Shown here: piece after piece, positions 28,270 to 36,656 of the stretch
Numbering within the stretch: the stretch's first letter is position 1
Layout: each line of letters starts with the position of its first letter
From: Paenibacillus sp. OK003
GTDB lineage: Bacteria > Bacillota > Bacilli > Paenibacillales > Paenibacillaceae
Assembly: GCF_900109515.1 (NCBI RefSeq)
Contig: NZ_FOBD01000003.1
Coordinates: forward strand, 310,001-374,000
Direction: 5' to 3'
Length of the DNA: 64,000 nt
The notes under the pieces: generated by a model
What the model saw: the letters and a program-made list of their open reading frames with translations, nothing else
Told to the model about the DNA's origin: nothing
Database searches by the model: none
Program-made: the position numbers and the translations under genes

Positions 28270-28977
28270 CTAAACATTACGCCCGCGTAATCCACGAGAT
28301 TTTGACGTGCGGGCCATGCTTTCTTTTCGGAAAAAGAGCGTAAGTGCTCCCTTCGCACACCACAGTGCAAACAGTGCAAATAACGTCCCCCAGAACAGTG
28401 CCGGGAGAAATGTCTGTTGAGCCAGATTGGCTGCATCCCCCGCCCGAGATGGCTGTGTCCAGGACATTAGCCCAACATACATGGCACTAACTACGGATTC
28501 TTCCAGTGTGAGGAAAGCCAGCAACAAATAATAGAATTTTGCGATTTTGGCACCAAAGATCATAATCACAACATTCAGCGCACTGAAGCCTGTAAGCCAG
28601 AGCATGCCGAATTCTCCCCTTACGTAGAAGAGAAGCGACACAAGAGCTACACCCGTCATAATGCCGAGCCCCCACATGTGCCGTCCTTTCCGGTAAAGAT
28701 AGAATAACAGCCAGGCAAAGAGAGACGCCGTGACATACCCCGCCAAGGAAACCAATATAGATCTGCCTGGTGTCAGCATGGATGAATATGTAACGCCGCT
28801 GTGATCAGCGTATAACTCAATGCGCAATACTTTGCCCGATAACAACAGTGTTACCAGCGCATGGCCAAATTCGTGTATCATCGTATCCAGATTACGGAAC
28901 AATGAAGAAAACGGGATAAAGCGGGTCATTAGCGCTGAACCCACCAGAAAAAGTATGGTTTTGAGCCATTTATTCAA
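28270..28977 (-). CDS. M50 family (M50B-like) membrane metallopeptidase
   Basis: This 235-residue integral membrane protein has the zinc-binding HEFGH motif at about residues 35-39, in the first part of a six-helix protein. This resembles the compact M50B-like proteins of Paenibacillus rather than RseP or SpoIVFB: there is no PDZ or CBS domain and I see no clear NPDG motif, so proteolytic activity is uncertain. It is transcribed on its own. The nearest genes give no hint of a substrate. Confidence 0.82.
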   Translation of the reverse strand: MNKWLKTILFLVGSALMTRFIPFSSLFRNLDTMIHEFGHALVTLLLSGKVLRIELYADHSGVTYSSMLTPGRSILVSLAGYVTASLFAWLLFYLYRKGRHMWGLGIMTGVALVSLLFYVRGEFGMLWLTGFSALNVVIMIFGAKIAKFYYLLLAFLTLEESVVSAMYVGLMSWTQPSRAGDAANLAQQTFLPALFWGTLFALFALWCAKGALTLFFRKESMARTSKSRGLRGRNV

Positions 28978-29024
28978 TCCGGTCCTACCTCCCTTGCCTC
29001 CGAGTAAAAATACCTATCACTATA

Positions 29025-29501
29025 CTACGTGGCTACAAAATAATCGTTTCGATCCATGAAATGTGCCGCGCAATATTGCATCCACCAGCAGAAACTCCGG
29101 TTATGACCGATGAAAAAAGAAGACAGATCATATCGACCCGTTCCTGTCTCCAGTGTGGCAAGCAATCTGCTCCGCATCTGCGACAGCGCATAAGTCACAA
29201 ATCGATCGGCTACCTCATTTTGTATAAGTGTAACATAGGCATATAGGGAATGATCTATCGGCTCATCGAGCGGGCTCACACCAGCACAAGAAAACTCGGT
29301 ACGTATGCCCGCTCTGTGAAGCAAAGTCAAGGCATCAACTAACTCAGCATCTACTTCGACATCGTTCCAAATCTCCGTTCTCTTTGCAGCCATGGTCTGC
29401 TTCTCGCGTTCCGTCCACTGCATTAACTCCAGCTTGCGTCTTCTCCATAGATGGGCAGGTTGCTGGCTTAACAGCACTTCCTGTTCTTCATCTGAATCCA
29501 T
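29025..29501 (-). CDS. Hypothetical protein, Cys/Trp-rich C-terminal half
   Basis: A protein of 158 residues that I do not recognise. I chose the ATG at 29501 (GGGAGGAAATGCC upstream), because the frame before it runs through the terminator hairpins of the zinc transporter operon. It begins acidic (MDSDEEQE), contains a basic helix (AHLWRRRKLELMQWTEREKQ), then IRTEFSCAGVSPLDEPIDHS, YAYVTL, and ends SFCWWMQYCAAHFMDRNDYF. There is no signal peptide or clear membrane helix. The segment around SCAGVS looks like a conserved core, but I cannot name a domain. Confidence 0.6.
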   Translation of the reverse strand: MDSDEEQEVLLSQQPAHLWRRRKLELMQWTEREKQTMAAKRTEIWNDVEVDAELVDALTLLHRAGIRTEFSCAGVSPLDEPIDHSLYAYVTLIQNEVADRFVTYALSQMRSRLLATLETGTGRYDLSSFFIGHNRSFCWWMQYCAAHFMDRNDYFVAT

Positions 29502-29553
29502 AAGGCATTTCCTCCCGTTCCCCGCATGATCTCCGTCACCTTGAACAACGAAA

Positions 29554-29611
29554 AGAGCACATCCCTGTGCTCTCTGCGTGGCCAAAGGCAAAGGAATGGC
29601 ACAGCCATTCC
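29554..29611 (-). terminator. Tandem hairpins ending the znu operon
   Basis: On the minus strand, after the znuA stop, AGGAATGGC/GCCATTCCT forms one hairpin and AGAGCACA/TGTGCTCT with a GGGA loop forms a second, followed by TTTTC. The second has the better terminator shape. Confidence 0.65.
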
Positions 29612-29703
29612 TCAGCATGTTGTATTATTGTACCTTTTTCGATGACAGGCATCAAATGGGTTCTCTTTTTTCGTAAATTCAACTTGTTAAAGTAGCAAAA
29701 CCG

Positions 29704-30783
29704 CTATTCATTCAGTGCCAGTTTCAGTGCCTCCAAATTCTGCCGCATTACGCCGATGTAATCCATTCCTGCTGCGATTTCCTCTTCCGTCAACCCTTCA
29801 ATCGGGTTCAATACAGCTGTTTTGGCTCCTACTTCGTTGGCGATAGTCTCTGATACTTTGGATGAAACCAACGTTTCGAAGAAAATCGTCTTCACCTGAT
29901 GCTCCTTGGCAAAATCAATAACGGACGCCATTTGCGCTGCGGAAGGCTCTTGTTCAGGAGACAGACCGGCAATCGGTACTTGCTGCAGACCATATTCCTG
30001 TGCAAGATAGCCGAATGCAGCATGCTGTGTGATGAAATCTTTACGTTTGCTGTCTGCCACAGCTGCCTTGAAATCCTGATCCAGCGCCTCAAGTTTGGCA
30101 ACATAGGCATCGGCGTTTTGCTTGAATTGCTCCGCATGTTCAGGTGCAGCCTGTGCGAGTCCAGCCTCGATATTTCGTACTTCCTTCACGGCAAGTGCAG
30201 GTGACAGCCAAACGTGGGGATCAAGTCCACCGTGATCATGATTATGTGTATGTCCTTCTTCTGCTTCAGCATCATGATCGTGACCATGCTCCTCTGTGGT
30301 GGCTTCATCCGCATGGTCATGCGTGTCCGTTGTATCGCCATGTTCGTGATCATGCTCCTCTTCTTCCGATCCTTCCAGCAGATCGATGCCATGGCTCGCT
30401 TCCACTTGAATGAGTTTGGCATTGCTCAGGCTGTCCGTAACTTGATCGATCCAGGATTCCATTCCCGCTCCATTATAGACAAGCACATCCGCTTTTTCGA
30501 TGCTCGCAATATCCTGTGGTGTCGGCTCCCAATCATGTGGCTCCATGCCCGCAGGAACGAGTGTATGCACATTAGCCAGATCGCCCGCGACATTTTTGGT
30601 GAATTCGTACATTGGATAAAAGCTGACTTCAACGTTCAGTTTGGCCACGTCGGTCTCTGCTGGTACCGTCGTGTTAGCCGAGCTGGTACTGGAATCGGAA
30701 GCGGACTGATTTTGTCCACAACCGGCTACGATAAGTGTAAGACTGAATAATAGTGCAAGAGCTGATTTTTTATTGAATTTCAT
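29704..30783 (-). CDS. znuA: Zinc ABC transporter, substrate-binding lipoprotein
   Basis: This 359-residue cluster A-I metal-binding lipoprotein has a signal peptide with a lipobox at LIVAGC and the SFYPMYEFTKNVAGD start of the ZnuA/AdcA fold. A His/Asp/Glu-rich flexible loop (about residues 135-180, many HD and HDH pairs) is followed by HVWLSP, TQHAAFGYLAQEYG and FFETLVSS carrying metal ligands. Such loops indicate zinc rather than manganese. The start is the ATG at 30783, which overlaps the permease gene by 14 bp; the upstream frame is not used. It is the last gene of znuCBA, under Zur control as judged from the upstream box. Confidence 0.95.
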   Translation of the reverse strand: MKFNKKSALALLFSLTLIVAGCGQNQSASDSSTSSANTTVPAETDVAKLNVEVSFYPMYEFTKNVAGDLANVHTLVPAGMEPHDWEPTPQDIASIEKADVLVYNGAGMESWIDQVTDSLSNAKLIQVEASHGIDLLEGSEEEEHDHEHGDTTDTHDHADEATTEEHGHDHDAEAEEGHTHNHDHGGLDPHVWLSPALAVKEVRNIEAGLAQAAPEHAEQFKQNADAYVAKLEALDQDFKAAVADSKRKDFITQHAAFGYLAQEYGLQQVPIAGLSPEQEPSAAQMASVIDFAKEHQVKTIFFETLVSSKVSETIANEVGAKTAVLNPIEGLTEEEIAAGMDYIGVMRQNLEALKLALNE

Positions 30784-31663
30784 GTGACGTATTCTCCCTT
30801 GAATGTATGAATAGAGTTGCACGTTGTTGTTTTCTCTCTTTACGATGACGTTTACGGTTATATCGTCCAATCAGCTTTTGTGCTGATATGCCAATCAATA
30901 GAAAGACCAACAGGATGAGAGCAATCGTTCCTCCCGGTGGTGTGTTTAGATGGTAAGAGGTTGTCAGTCCGCTAAAAATACCAATTAATCCAGTGACGAC
31001 AGCAATAAGGATCGCTGCTGCAAAGCTGCGTGACAATCTCAGTGCCAGGGCAGCGGGCAGTACAATTAAAGCAGACACAAGCAATACGCCAACAATCGGC
31101 ATGGCTGAAGCAACAGTCATTCCTGTCAGAATGGCAAATGCAAAGGATAAACCTTTAACCTGAATGCCTCCAATGGAAGCTGTCTCTTCATCAAACGTTA
31201 AATTGTACAGTGGCCTTCTGAGTACGATGAAAAAAATCAATCCGATGACGCACACAGCCGCCATAATCCATAACTGCATATCACTAACGGCAACGATGGA
31301 ACCGAACAGGTAAGAGCTGAATGTCTTGGACAGATTGGTTTTCAGACTCATGAGCACCACAGCAAGGGCCAGACCCGACGTCATAATGATCGCTACAGGC
31401 ACCTCGCTATATGTCAGGTAATTTCGCCGGAGTTGTTCCACCAGCAATGCGCCGATAATCGCAATCGCAAATCCACAGATCACCGGATCTAGGTTCATCA
31501 CAGAACCCAGGGCAACCCCTGCCAATGAAACATGGGACAACGTATCCGCCATTAGCACCTGCCGTCGCAGCATCAGATAGACTCCTAAAATTGGAGCAAT
31601 AACTCCGATCAGTCCGCCTGCCCAGAAAGCACGCTGCATGAATTCGTACTCAAACACTGCCAT
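30770..31663 (-). CDS. znuB: Zinc ABC transporter, permease
   Basis: A 297-residue member of the ABC-3 family with about eight membrane helices. Family features include MLRRQVLMADTLSHVSLAGVALG near the N-terminus, FDEETASIGGIQVKGLSF and ALIVLPAALALRLSRSF. The C-terminus is long and basic (GRYNRKRHRKERKQQR). The start may be the ATG at 31663, but GAGG is only one base away. A GTG at 31657 has better spacing. Either way the gene overlaps the ATPase gene by about 50 bp, indicating strong coupling. Confidence 0.94.
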   Translation of the reverse strand: MAVFEYEFMQRAFWAGGLIGVIAPILGVYLMLRRQVLMADTLSHVSLAGVALGSVMNLDPVICGFAIAIIGALLVEQLRRNYLTYSEVPVAIIMTSGLALAVVLMSLKTNLSKTFSSYLFGSIVAVSDMQLWIMAAVCVIGLIFFIVLRRPLYNLTFDEETASIGGIQVKGLSFAFAILTGMTVASAMPIVGVLLVSALIVLPAALALRLSRSFAAAILIAVVTGLIGIFSGLTTSYHLNTPPGGTIALILLVFLLIGISAQKLIGRYNRKRHRKERKQQRATLFIHSRENTSHEIQ

Positions 31664-32316
31664 TCCTCACTTTCTTGCCGCTCCAGGGTAATCGTCCGGT
31701 CCAACCGGTTGCCCATCTCTTCTAATCCGTGGGTGACCATAATAATGGTCAGTCCATGAACGTCTGCATAATGGCGCATCAGATCATAGAACCCTTCACG
31801 GCTGCGCCGGTCCATGCCTGTAGTCGGTTCATCCAGCACGAGTACCTGCGGCTGGCCTGCCAAGGCTCTGGCAATGCAGATTCGCTGCTTTTGTCCACCA
31901 GATAGTTCTCCAACCCGAGCGTTGCGGTATTCCCACATGCCGACTTCCCGCAAGCTGCGTTCCACAATGGCTTCCTGCTCGGATGTGAATCTGCGGAACA
32001 AGCCGAGTTTGCGGTAACATCCGGATCGCACCAGTTCGATCACCGTACTGGGAAATCCGCTGTTGAATGATGCTACCTGTTGAGGTACATATCCGATGTT
32101 CAACTTACTGCCACGTACGGATTGTGCATTCATATGTACCGTGCCGCTCCAGGGCTGTAATAGCCCCAGCAGCAATTTCAGCATGGTTGTTTTCGCAGAA
32201 CCATTCGGTCCTGTAATGCCGACAAACTCCCCCACATGGATATCCAGCGACAGTTGGTCAATGACTGGCTCTTTGCCGTATCCGAATACCACATCACGCA
32301 TGGAAGATAGAATCAT
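31609..32316 (-). CDS. znuC: Zinc ABC transporter, ATP-binding protein
   Basis: This 235-residue ATPase has a variant Walker A GPNGSAKT (the usual GxGK Gly-Lys context is altered to S-A-K), the signature LSGGQKQR, Walker B VLVLDEPTTGMD and the switch histidine in VTHGLEE. It powers uptake with ZnuB and ZnuA. AGAGGAAAAG precedes the ATG at 32316, and a Zur box lies 13 bp upstream of the start, so it begins the Zur-repressed transcript. Confidence 0.95.
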   Translation of the reverse strand: MILSSMRDVVFGYGKEPVIDQLSLDIHVGEFVGITGPNGSAKTTMLKLLLGLLQPWSGTVHMNAQSVRGSKLNIGYVPQQVASFNSGFPSTVIELVRSGCYRKLGLFRRFTSEQEAIVERSLREVGMWEYRNARVGELSGGQKQRICIARALAGQPQVLVLDEPTTGMDRRSREGFYDLMRHYADVHGLTIIMVTHGLEEMGNRLDRTITLERQESEEWQCLSTNSCSVLSGQAD

Positions 32317-32328
32317 AGCTTTTCCTCT

Positions 32329-32349
32329 TTTCGTAAATATTACGATTTA
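32329..32349 (-). promoter_or_regulatory. Zur box of znuCBA
   Basis: The sequence from TTTTCGTAAA through TATTACGATTT matches the Bacillus Zur palindrome (AAATCGTAAT, N, ATTACGATTT) at 17 of 20 defined positions. It lies between rpmG and znuC. Confidence 0.8.
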
Positions 32350-32365
32350 AAAATAACAAAAAAAA

Positions 32366-32515
32366 TTATCTTGTTTCCCGGTGAATGGTCATTTTCTTCA
32401 ATCGTGGTGAATACTTCTTCAATTCGATCCGTTCCGGATGGTTACGCTTGTTCTTGGTTGTTGTATAGTTGCGATCTCCGCACTCGGTGCAGGCTAAGGT
32501 TACAATGACTCTCAT
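32366..32515 (-). CDS. rpmG: 50S ribosomal protein L33, C-minus (zinc-free) form
   Basis: A gene of 49 codons. The protein begins [17 protein letters not shown] and ends HRETR, which is L33. Zinc-binding L33 has cysteine pairs near 9/12 and 36/39; here Cys9 and Cys12 remain but the second pair is Ser36 and Leu39 (KKYSPRLKK), so zinc cannot be held tetrahedrally. Such C-minus paralogues replace zinc-binding L33 in zinc shortage. A near-perfect Zur box upstream and the znu genes downstream support this. AAGGAGG is eight bases before the ATG. Confidence 0.95.
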   Translation of the reverse strand: MRVIVTLACTECGDRNYTTTKNKRNHPERIELKKYSPRLKKMTIHRETR

Positions 32516-32539
32516 GGATACGGCCTCCTTTGATTTATT

Positions 32540-32560
32540 TAATCGTAATTATTACTATTT
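32540..32560 (-). promoter_or_regulatory. Zur box of rpmG
   Basis: TAATCGTAAT, T, ATTACTATTT matches the Zur palindrome at 18 of 20 defined positions and lies 24 bp upstream of the rpmG start. Confidence 0.85.
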
Positions 32561-32589
32561 AATGAGTTTAGCCCATGCTTTTATGTTTG

Positions 32590-32846
32590 TCAACACCACG
32601 CTGGAAATGGATCATTCAGTTCTCGCCAGTTCATCAGCATCTCTTCGTCGGTTAGCAGTGTCTCATCTAACGTCCGTTCGATCTCCACTCGGTCCATGTC
32701 TATCTCGATAAACACCAGTAAGGAATATGGCATTCACTCATTTGTGTATCCCCGGAAATGTCCGTTTCATCCAGAGCATTTGCTGCGTTGCTTGTTCAAA
32801 ATCAGCACATCACAGAATTCAACCTGATCCGTAAGCCTGAACCTCG
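32590..32846 (-). pseudogene. Remnant of a COG0523 (YciC/ZagA-like) zinc GTPase
   Basis: Minus-strand translation shows pieces of one protein family in different frames. RLTDQVEFCDVLILNK, at 32790-32846, is the NKxD region of COG0523 GTPases. ATQQMLWMKRTFPG follows after a frame change. LLVFIEIDMDRVEIERTL and DETLLTDEEM, then WRELNDPFPAW and a TGA stop at 32590, are the C-terminal end. Most of the roughly 400-residue gene, including the P-loop and the CXCC metal motif, is gone. It lies just upstream of the Zur box of rpmG, where an intact Zur-regulated GTPase gene would fit. Confidence 0.75.
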
Positions 32847-32887
32847 TTTCTTTTGTCAACCTTAGAAGTTTTTAAGGTCCAGATATG

Positions 32888-32910
32888 TAAATCGTAAAAA
32901 TGTTGATTAA
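32888..32910 (+). promoter_or_regulatory. Probable Zur box of the permease operon
   Basis: TAAATCGTAA is followed by a degenerate right half (TGTTGATTAA). The left half is perfect and the whole matches 17 of 22 defined positions of the Zur palindrome. It lies 75 bp upstream of the permease start. Confidence 0.5.
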
Positions 32911-32984
32911 TTACTGCAAACAAGTATGATGGGGACGGTACAAGCATATATTTTACCAAAGTCCCGGTTCTGGAGGTTTATCCC

Positions 32985-34019
32985 ATGAAAATGGCAGCCA
33001 ATCTGAAGCTCCTGTCATTCCTGATTCCCTGTGCGTTTCTTGTTCCCGTGTTGATCATGATGACTCCCAATCTGAAAGAAGCATGGAACAGTGAAGCCTT
33101 ACAAAATATGAAAACGGTATTCATCAGCATTTTTCTCGAAGCCGCGCCATTTCTGCTTATAGGGGTGCTGTTATCTTCGCTAATGCAATGGTTTGTATCT
33201 GAGGAAATGATTCGCAAACTAACGCCTAAGAACCCCGTCGGAGGTGTGCTGGTAGCGGGTCTGCTGGGAATCATTTTCCCCATCTGCGAATGTGGCATGA
33301 TTCCGGTCGTGCGACGTCTGATGCATAAAGGCATGCCGCCCTATATCGCGGTGACCTTTATTCTTAGCGGCCCTGTCGTAAATCCAATTGTCTTTACCGC
33401 GACCCTGCTCGCTTTTCCTTCCCATCCCGAAATTACGATCGCCCGTATGGGACTGGCCTTTGCTGTAGCCGCTGCCATCGGAGGTCTGGTGTATATGTTC
33501 GTCCATCAGAATCCTTTGCGCAAACCGAAGGCTACAGTGACGGAGGTCAAGACACATCCCGGATTTAAAATGGCACAGCCTCATTCCCATTCTGCCGATC
33601 ATGATCACGCGCATGATAAAAACTGGCGCAGCTTTTTCATCCATGCGGGTGACGAATTTGTCGATATGAGCAAATATTTGGTGATTGGTGCGCTAATAAC
33701 AGCCTGCATTCAAACCTTTATCAGCCGCAGTGATCTCATTTCTCTGGGTAACGGGCCTGTCGCTTCCTATGCCTTCATGATGGGCTTTGCGTATGTATTG
33801 TCTCTCTGTTCGACATCCGATGCGTTCGTAGCCTCAGCATTCTCTCACACGTTTGCGTTAGGGCCACTATTATCCTTTCTCGTTCTCGGTCCAATGCTTG
33901 ATTTCAAAAGCACATTGATGCTGCTCTCCACCTTCCGCACCCGGTTTGTTATTGGCTTGAGCCTGGTCATTATTGCGTTGGTTTTCGCGGGATCGTGGTT
34001 GATTAACCTTTTGGCATGA
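32985..34019 (+). CDS. COG0701/YraQ-type permease (YcgR-like)
   Basis: This 344-residue membrane protein has about eight helices. The hallmark segments are FPICECGMIPVVRRLM near residue 100 and LSGPVVNPIVF after it, and LCSTSDAFVASAF in the second half. A cytoplasmic loop carries a histidine-rich cluster (HSHSADHDHAHD, about 203-214). The family moves ions or metal(loid)s; no substrate is proven for this branch. GGAGG precedes the ATG. Together with the TIGR03943 gene it forms the YcgR-YcgQ pair of Bacilli. The Zur-like box upstream and the neighbouring znu genes suggest a zinc-related role, which is inferred. Confidence 0.9.
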   Translation: MKMAANLKLLSFLIPCAFLVPVLIMMTPNLKEAWNSEALQNMKTVFISIFLEAAPFLLIGVLLSSLMQWFVSEEMIRKLTPKNPVGGVLVAGLLGIIFPICECGMIPVVRRLMHKGMPPYIAVTFILSGPVVNPIVFTATLLAFPSHPEITIARMGLAFAVAAAIGGLVYMFVHQNPLRKPKATVTEVKTHPGFKMAQPHSHSADHDHAHDKNWRSFFIHAGDEFVDMSKYLVIGALITACIQTFISRSDLISLGNGPVASYAFMMGFAYVLSLCSTSDAFVASAFSHTFALGPLLSFLVLGPMLDFKSTLMLLSTFRTRFVIGLSLVIIALVFAGSWLINLLA

Positions 34020-34150
34020 GAATGTATGAATGTATTTAATAACATTAATTATTAAGTGTATGAACTTTCATTTTGGATACAAATAAATTCATTATCCCAC
34101 TTATCCGAGACGTTGCAAAGTTGTCGAATTGATCATAAAGAGGTGATTAC

Positions 34151-35134
34151 ATGAACCATCCTGGTTATACGGTTACCAAAGCCCCGGTTGCCAATTCTCA
34201 CCCTATCCAATGGCATAACCTGATTCGTGCGCTGTGGATCGGCGGGCTCGCCGTATATATCATTCATTTGAATACAACGGATTCTCTTCATTATTACTTG
34301 GCGCCAACGATGCAGCGATTGCTTCTCTGCTGCCCTGTTCCCTTTTTGTTCATTGCCTCAATCATGGCCTGGCACGGACTATTCGGTAATAGCCAGCTCC
34401 ATTGCGACTGTGAGCATCCACCTCCTTCAGGATGGGGACGCAGCTCGCTGATGTATGGATTGATTGCCATTCCACTAGTACTTGGTTTTCTTTTGCCGGA
34501 TCAGGCACTAGGCAGTTCTATGGCCAGTCAAAAAGGCATGTCACTAACCTATGGACCCCCGGAAATTCGTCGAAAAGAACCTTTACCTGATGCAACAGAA
34601 CTGGACATTAAAGATATATCCAAAAAAACTGCAAATGTTGAATCATCTGTGCCTGCCACAAAAGTACAATTCGTTCCCCCGGACGAGTACAGTCGTGAAT
34701 TTGCTGAACTGGCAGAGAAGTTATATGCGGAATCAGTCATAAAGGTGTATCCCGAAATCTTCTCTGAGACATTAGGTTCCATCAATATGTTCCAACGACA
34801 ATTTGCAGGCAAAGCTATCAGCCTTACCGGGTTTGTATATCGAGACAAAAGTATGGAGCATGAATCTCACTTTGCATTAGGGCGATTTCTCGTGATGTGC
34901 TGCCCAGCAGACGCGGCACCCTTTGGCGTGATGATTCATGTCCCGAATGCAGACAGCTATCCTACAGACAGCTGGGTACAAATCGATGGCACCATTGGTT
35001 CTGCTCAAGTGAATGGTGAGGATACCATTGAGATTCGGGCATCGAAGGTAACACTTATCGATCAACCATCCAGCCCTTACATTTACACCAGCGCAGATTC
35101 CGTTGTGACGTATGATAAGTTGCAAAATAAATAA
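34151..35134 (+). CDS. TIGR03943 family putative permease subunit (YcgQ-like)
   Basis: This 327-residue protein has three N-terminal membrane helices, with the Cys/His stretch HCDCEHPPP after the second. A soluble C-terminal domain follows, with FAGKAISLTGFVYRD, the conserved FLVMCCPADAAPFGV and DSWVQIDG. This is the standard partner of COG0701 permeases, with which it probably forms one complex. The gap to the permease gene is 131 bp. AAAGAGGTGATTAC precedes the ATG. A very strong terminator follows. Confidence 0.9.
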   Translation: MNHPGYTVTKAPVANSHPIQWHNLIRALWIGGLAVYIIHLNTTDSLHYYLAPTMQRLLLCCPVPFLFIASIMAWHGLFGNSQLHCDCEHPPPSGWGRSSLMYGLIAIPLVLGFLLPDQALGSSMASQKGMSLTYGPPEIRRKEPLPDATELDIKDISKKTANVESSVPATKVQFVPPDEYSREFAELAEKLYAESVIKVYPEIFSETLGSINMFQRQFAGKAISLTGFVYRDKSMEHESHFALGRFLVMCCPADAAPFGVMIHVPNADSYPTDSWVQIDGTIGSAQVNGEDTIEIRASKVTLIDQPSSPYIYTSADSVVTYDKLQNK

Positions 35135-35136
35135 GA

Positions 35137-35175
35137 AAAGCCCCGAAGCTGTGCATTCCATAGCTTCGGGGCTTT
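35137..35175. terminator. Strong bidirectional terminator
   Basis: AAAGCCCCGAAGCT and AGCTTCGGGGCTTT form a perfect 14-bp stem around an 11-base loop. It lies between the convergent TIGR03943 gene and pdp. Confidence 0.93.
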
Positions 35176-35218
35176 AAATTTAACTAAGATATCAGGTTAA
35201 ACCTTGTTTGCCTGTATA

Positions 35219-36520
35219 TTATTCAGTTACGATATCATGAACCAATACAGGGGCATCCGCATGATCTGCAATCGTAATGTTCTCTTTGATCTTCGCGATT
35301 ACGTCTGCTACGTCTTCACGATTGGCATGGATGGTTACGAGGGATTCGCCAGCTTTAACCTGGTCACCCACTTTTTTGTTGAGCATCAAGCCCACAGCAA
35401 GATCGATCTCGGATTCTTTTGTTGCACGGCCTGCGCCGAGCAGCATTGCTGCAGTTCCGATTTCATCAGCGACGATACCAGCTACATATCCGTCTTTATC
35501 CGCTGGTACTTCAACCAGATATTTCGCTTGTGGCAAGCGATCTGGGTGATCTACAACGGAAGCGTCTCCGCCTTGATTTGCCAGGAAGTCCTTGAATTTC
35601 TCCAGCGCTTTCCCATTCTGGATCACTTCTTTCAATTTCTCCTCAGCATGCTCCAGGGAGTCTGCTTTACCAGCAAGGAATACCATTTGACGTCCAAGCG
35701 CCAGACAGAGTTCTTCCAGATCCTTCGGTCCTTTACCTTGCAGCGTAAGAATGGCTTCTTTCACTTCAAGCGCGTTACCGATAGCGAGACCCAATGGTTG
35801 GGACATATCGGAAATGACAGCCATCGTTTTACGTCCTACATTGTTACCGATGCTTACCATGGCATGTGCCAGTTCTTTTGCATCTTCTGTTGTCTTCATG
35901 AATGCACCAGCACCCGTTTTGACATCCAATACGATCGCATCGGCACCTGCTGCAATTTTCTTACTCATGATGGAGCTTGCGATCAGTGGGATGGAGTTAA
36001 CGGTAGCTGTAACGTCACGCAATGCATAGAGCTTTTTGTCTGCCGGCGTGAGGTTGCCACTTTGACCGATAACGGCAACTTTATGTTCGTTAACGAGGCG
36101 GATGAACTCTTCTTTCTCAAGCTCCACGTGGAAACCTGCAACAGATTCCAGTTTGTCCGTTGTACCACCAGTGTGACCCAATCCACGTCCGGACATTTTG
36201 GCAACTGGAACATCCAGAGCAGCAACAAGCGGTGCCAGTACCAGTGTTGTAGTATCGCCAACGCCTCCTGTGGAGTGCTTGTCTACCTTGATACCTTCAA
36301 TTGCGGACAGATCAATGGTTTCGCCCGAGTTCACCATGGACATCGTCAAATCTGCGCGTTCCTTATCGGTCATATCCTTGAAGAATACAGCCATCGCCCA
36401 AGCGCTGACTTGATAATCCGGGATTTCGCCTTTTGTGTATCCTTGAACAACAAAATCAATCTCGGCTGTTGTCAGTTCTTTTCCGTCGCGTTTCTTAGCA
36501 ATAATGTCTACCATTCTCAT
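35219..36520 (-). CDS. pdp: Pyrimidine-nucleoside phosphorylase
   Basis: This 433-residue enzyme has exactly the length of B. subtilis Pdp. It cleaves uridine, thymidine and deoxyuridine with phosphate. Signature segments are [17 protein letters not shown] and [18 protein letters not shown] (about 85-125), followed by the alpha/beta phosphate-binding domain and a lipoyl-like C-terminal domain. I took the ATG at 36520 because GAGGAG lies eight bases upstream; the longer open frame beyond it runs into the intergenic hairpin. It is the last gene of the deo operon. Confidence 0.96.
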   Translation of the reverse strand: MRMVDIIAKKRDGKELTTAEIDFVVQGYTKGEIPDYQVSAWAMAVFFKDMTDKERADLTMSMVNSGETIDLSAIEGIKVDKHSTGGVGDTTTLVLAPLVAALDVPVAKMSGRGLGHTGGTTDKLESVAGFHVELEKEEFIRLVNEHKVAVIGQSGNLTPADKKLYALRDVTATVNSIPLIASSIMSKKIAAGADAIVLDVKTGAGAFMKTTEDAKELAHAMVSIGNNVGRKTMAVISDMSQPLGLAIGNALEVKEAILTLQGKGPKDLEELCLALGRQMVFLAGKADSLEHAEEKLKEVIQNGKALEKFKDFLANQGGDASVVDHPDRLPQAKYLVEVPADKDGYVAGIVADEIGTAAMLLGAGRATKESEIDLAVGLMLNKKVGDQVKAGESLVTIHANREDVADVIAKIKENITIADHADAPVLVHDIVTE

Positions 36521-36604
36521 GATGATCTCTCCTCGTGTAAGTGATTTGTATAGAACACTTTGTTGTTGGTCCGTTCCGGCTCCGGATCGTTCTTTCGATC
36601 GCTG

Positions 36605-36656
36605 TTGTCTCCAAGTTTTTTTGATCCATTTTGTAATGGAGAAAACTTGGAGACAA
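36605..36656. repeat. Long nested inverted repeat between deoD and pdp
   Basis: TTGTCTCCAAGTTTT (36605-36619) is perfectly repeated in reverse complement at 36642-36656. The 22-base loop holds a second hairpin, CCATT/AATGG. There is no T tract after the stem on either strand, so it is not a normal terminator. It may be an mRNA processing or stability element, or a small REP-like repeat. Confidence 0.75.

Noticed and set aside
30186..30422. His-rich stretch of znuA as a tandem DNA repeat or separate small gene
   Set aside because: The codon repetition comes from the HD-rich metal loop inside the lipoprotein. The frames in other registers are by-products.
35204..36544. 446-codon open frame on the plus strand
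   Set aside because: It lies wholly antisense to pdp, is rich in Cys, His and Phe, has no ribosome site and matches no family; it is a codon-bias shadow.
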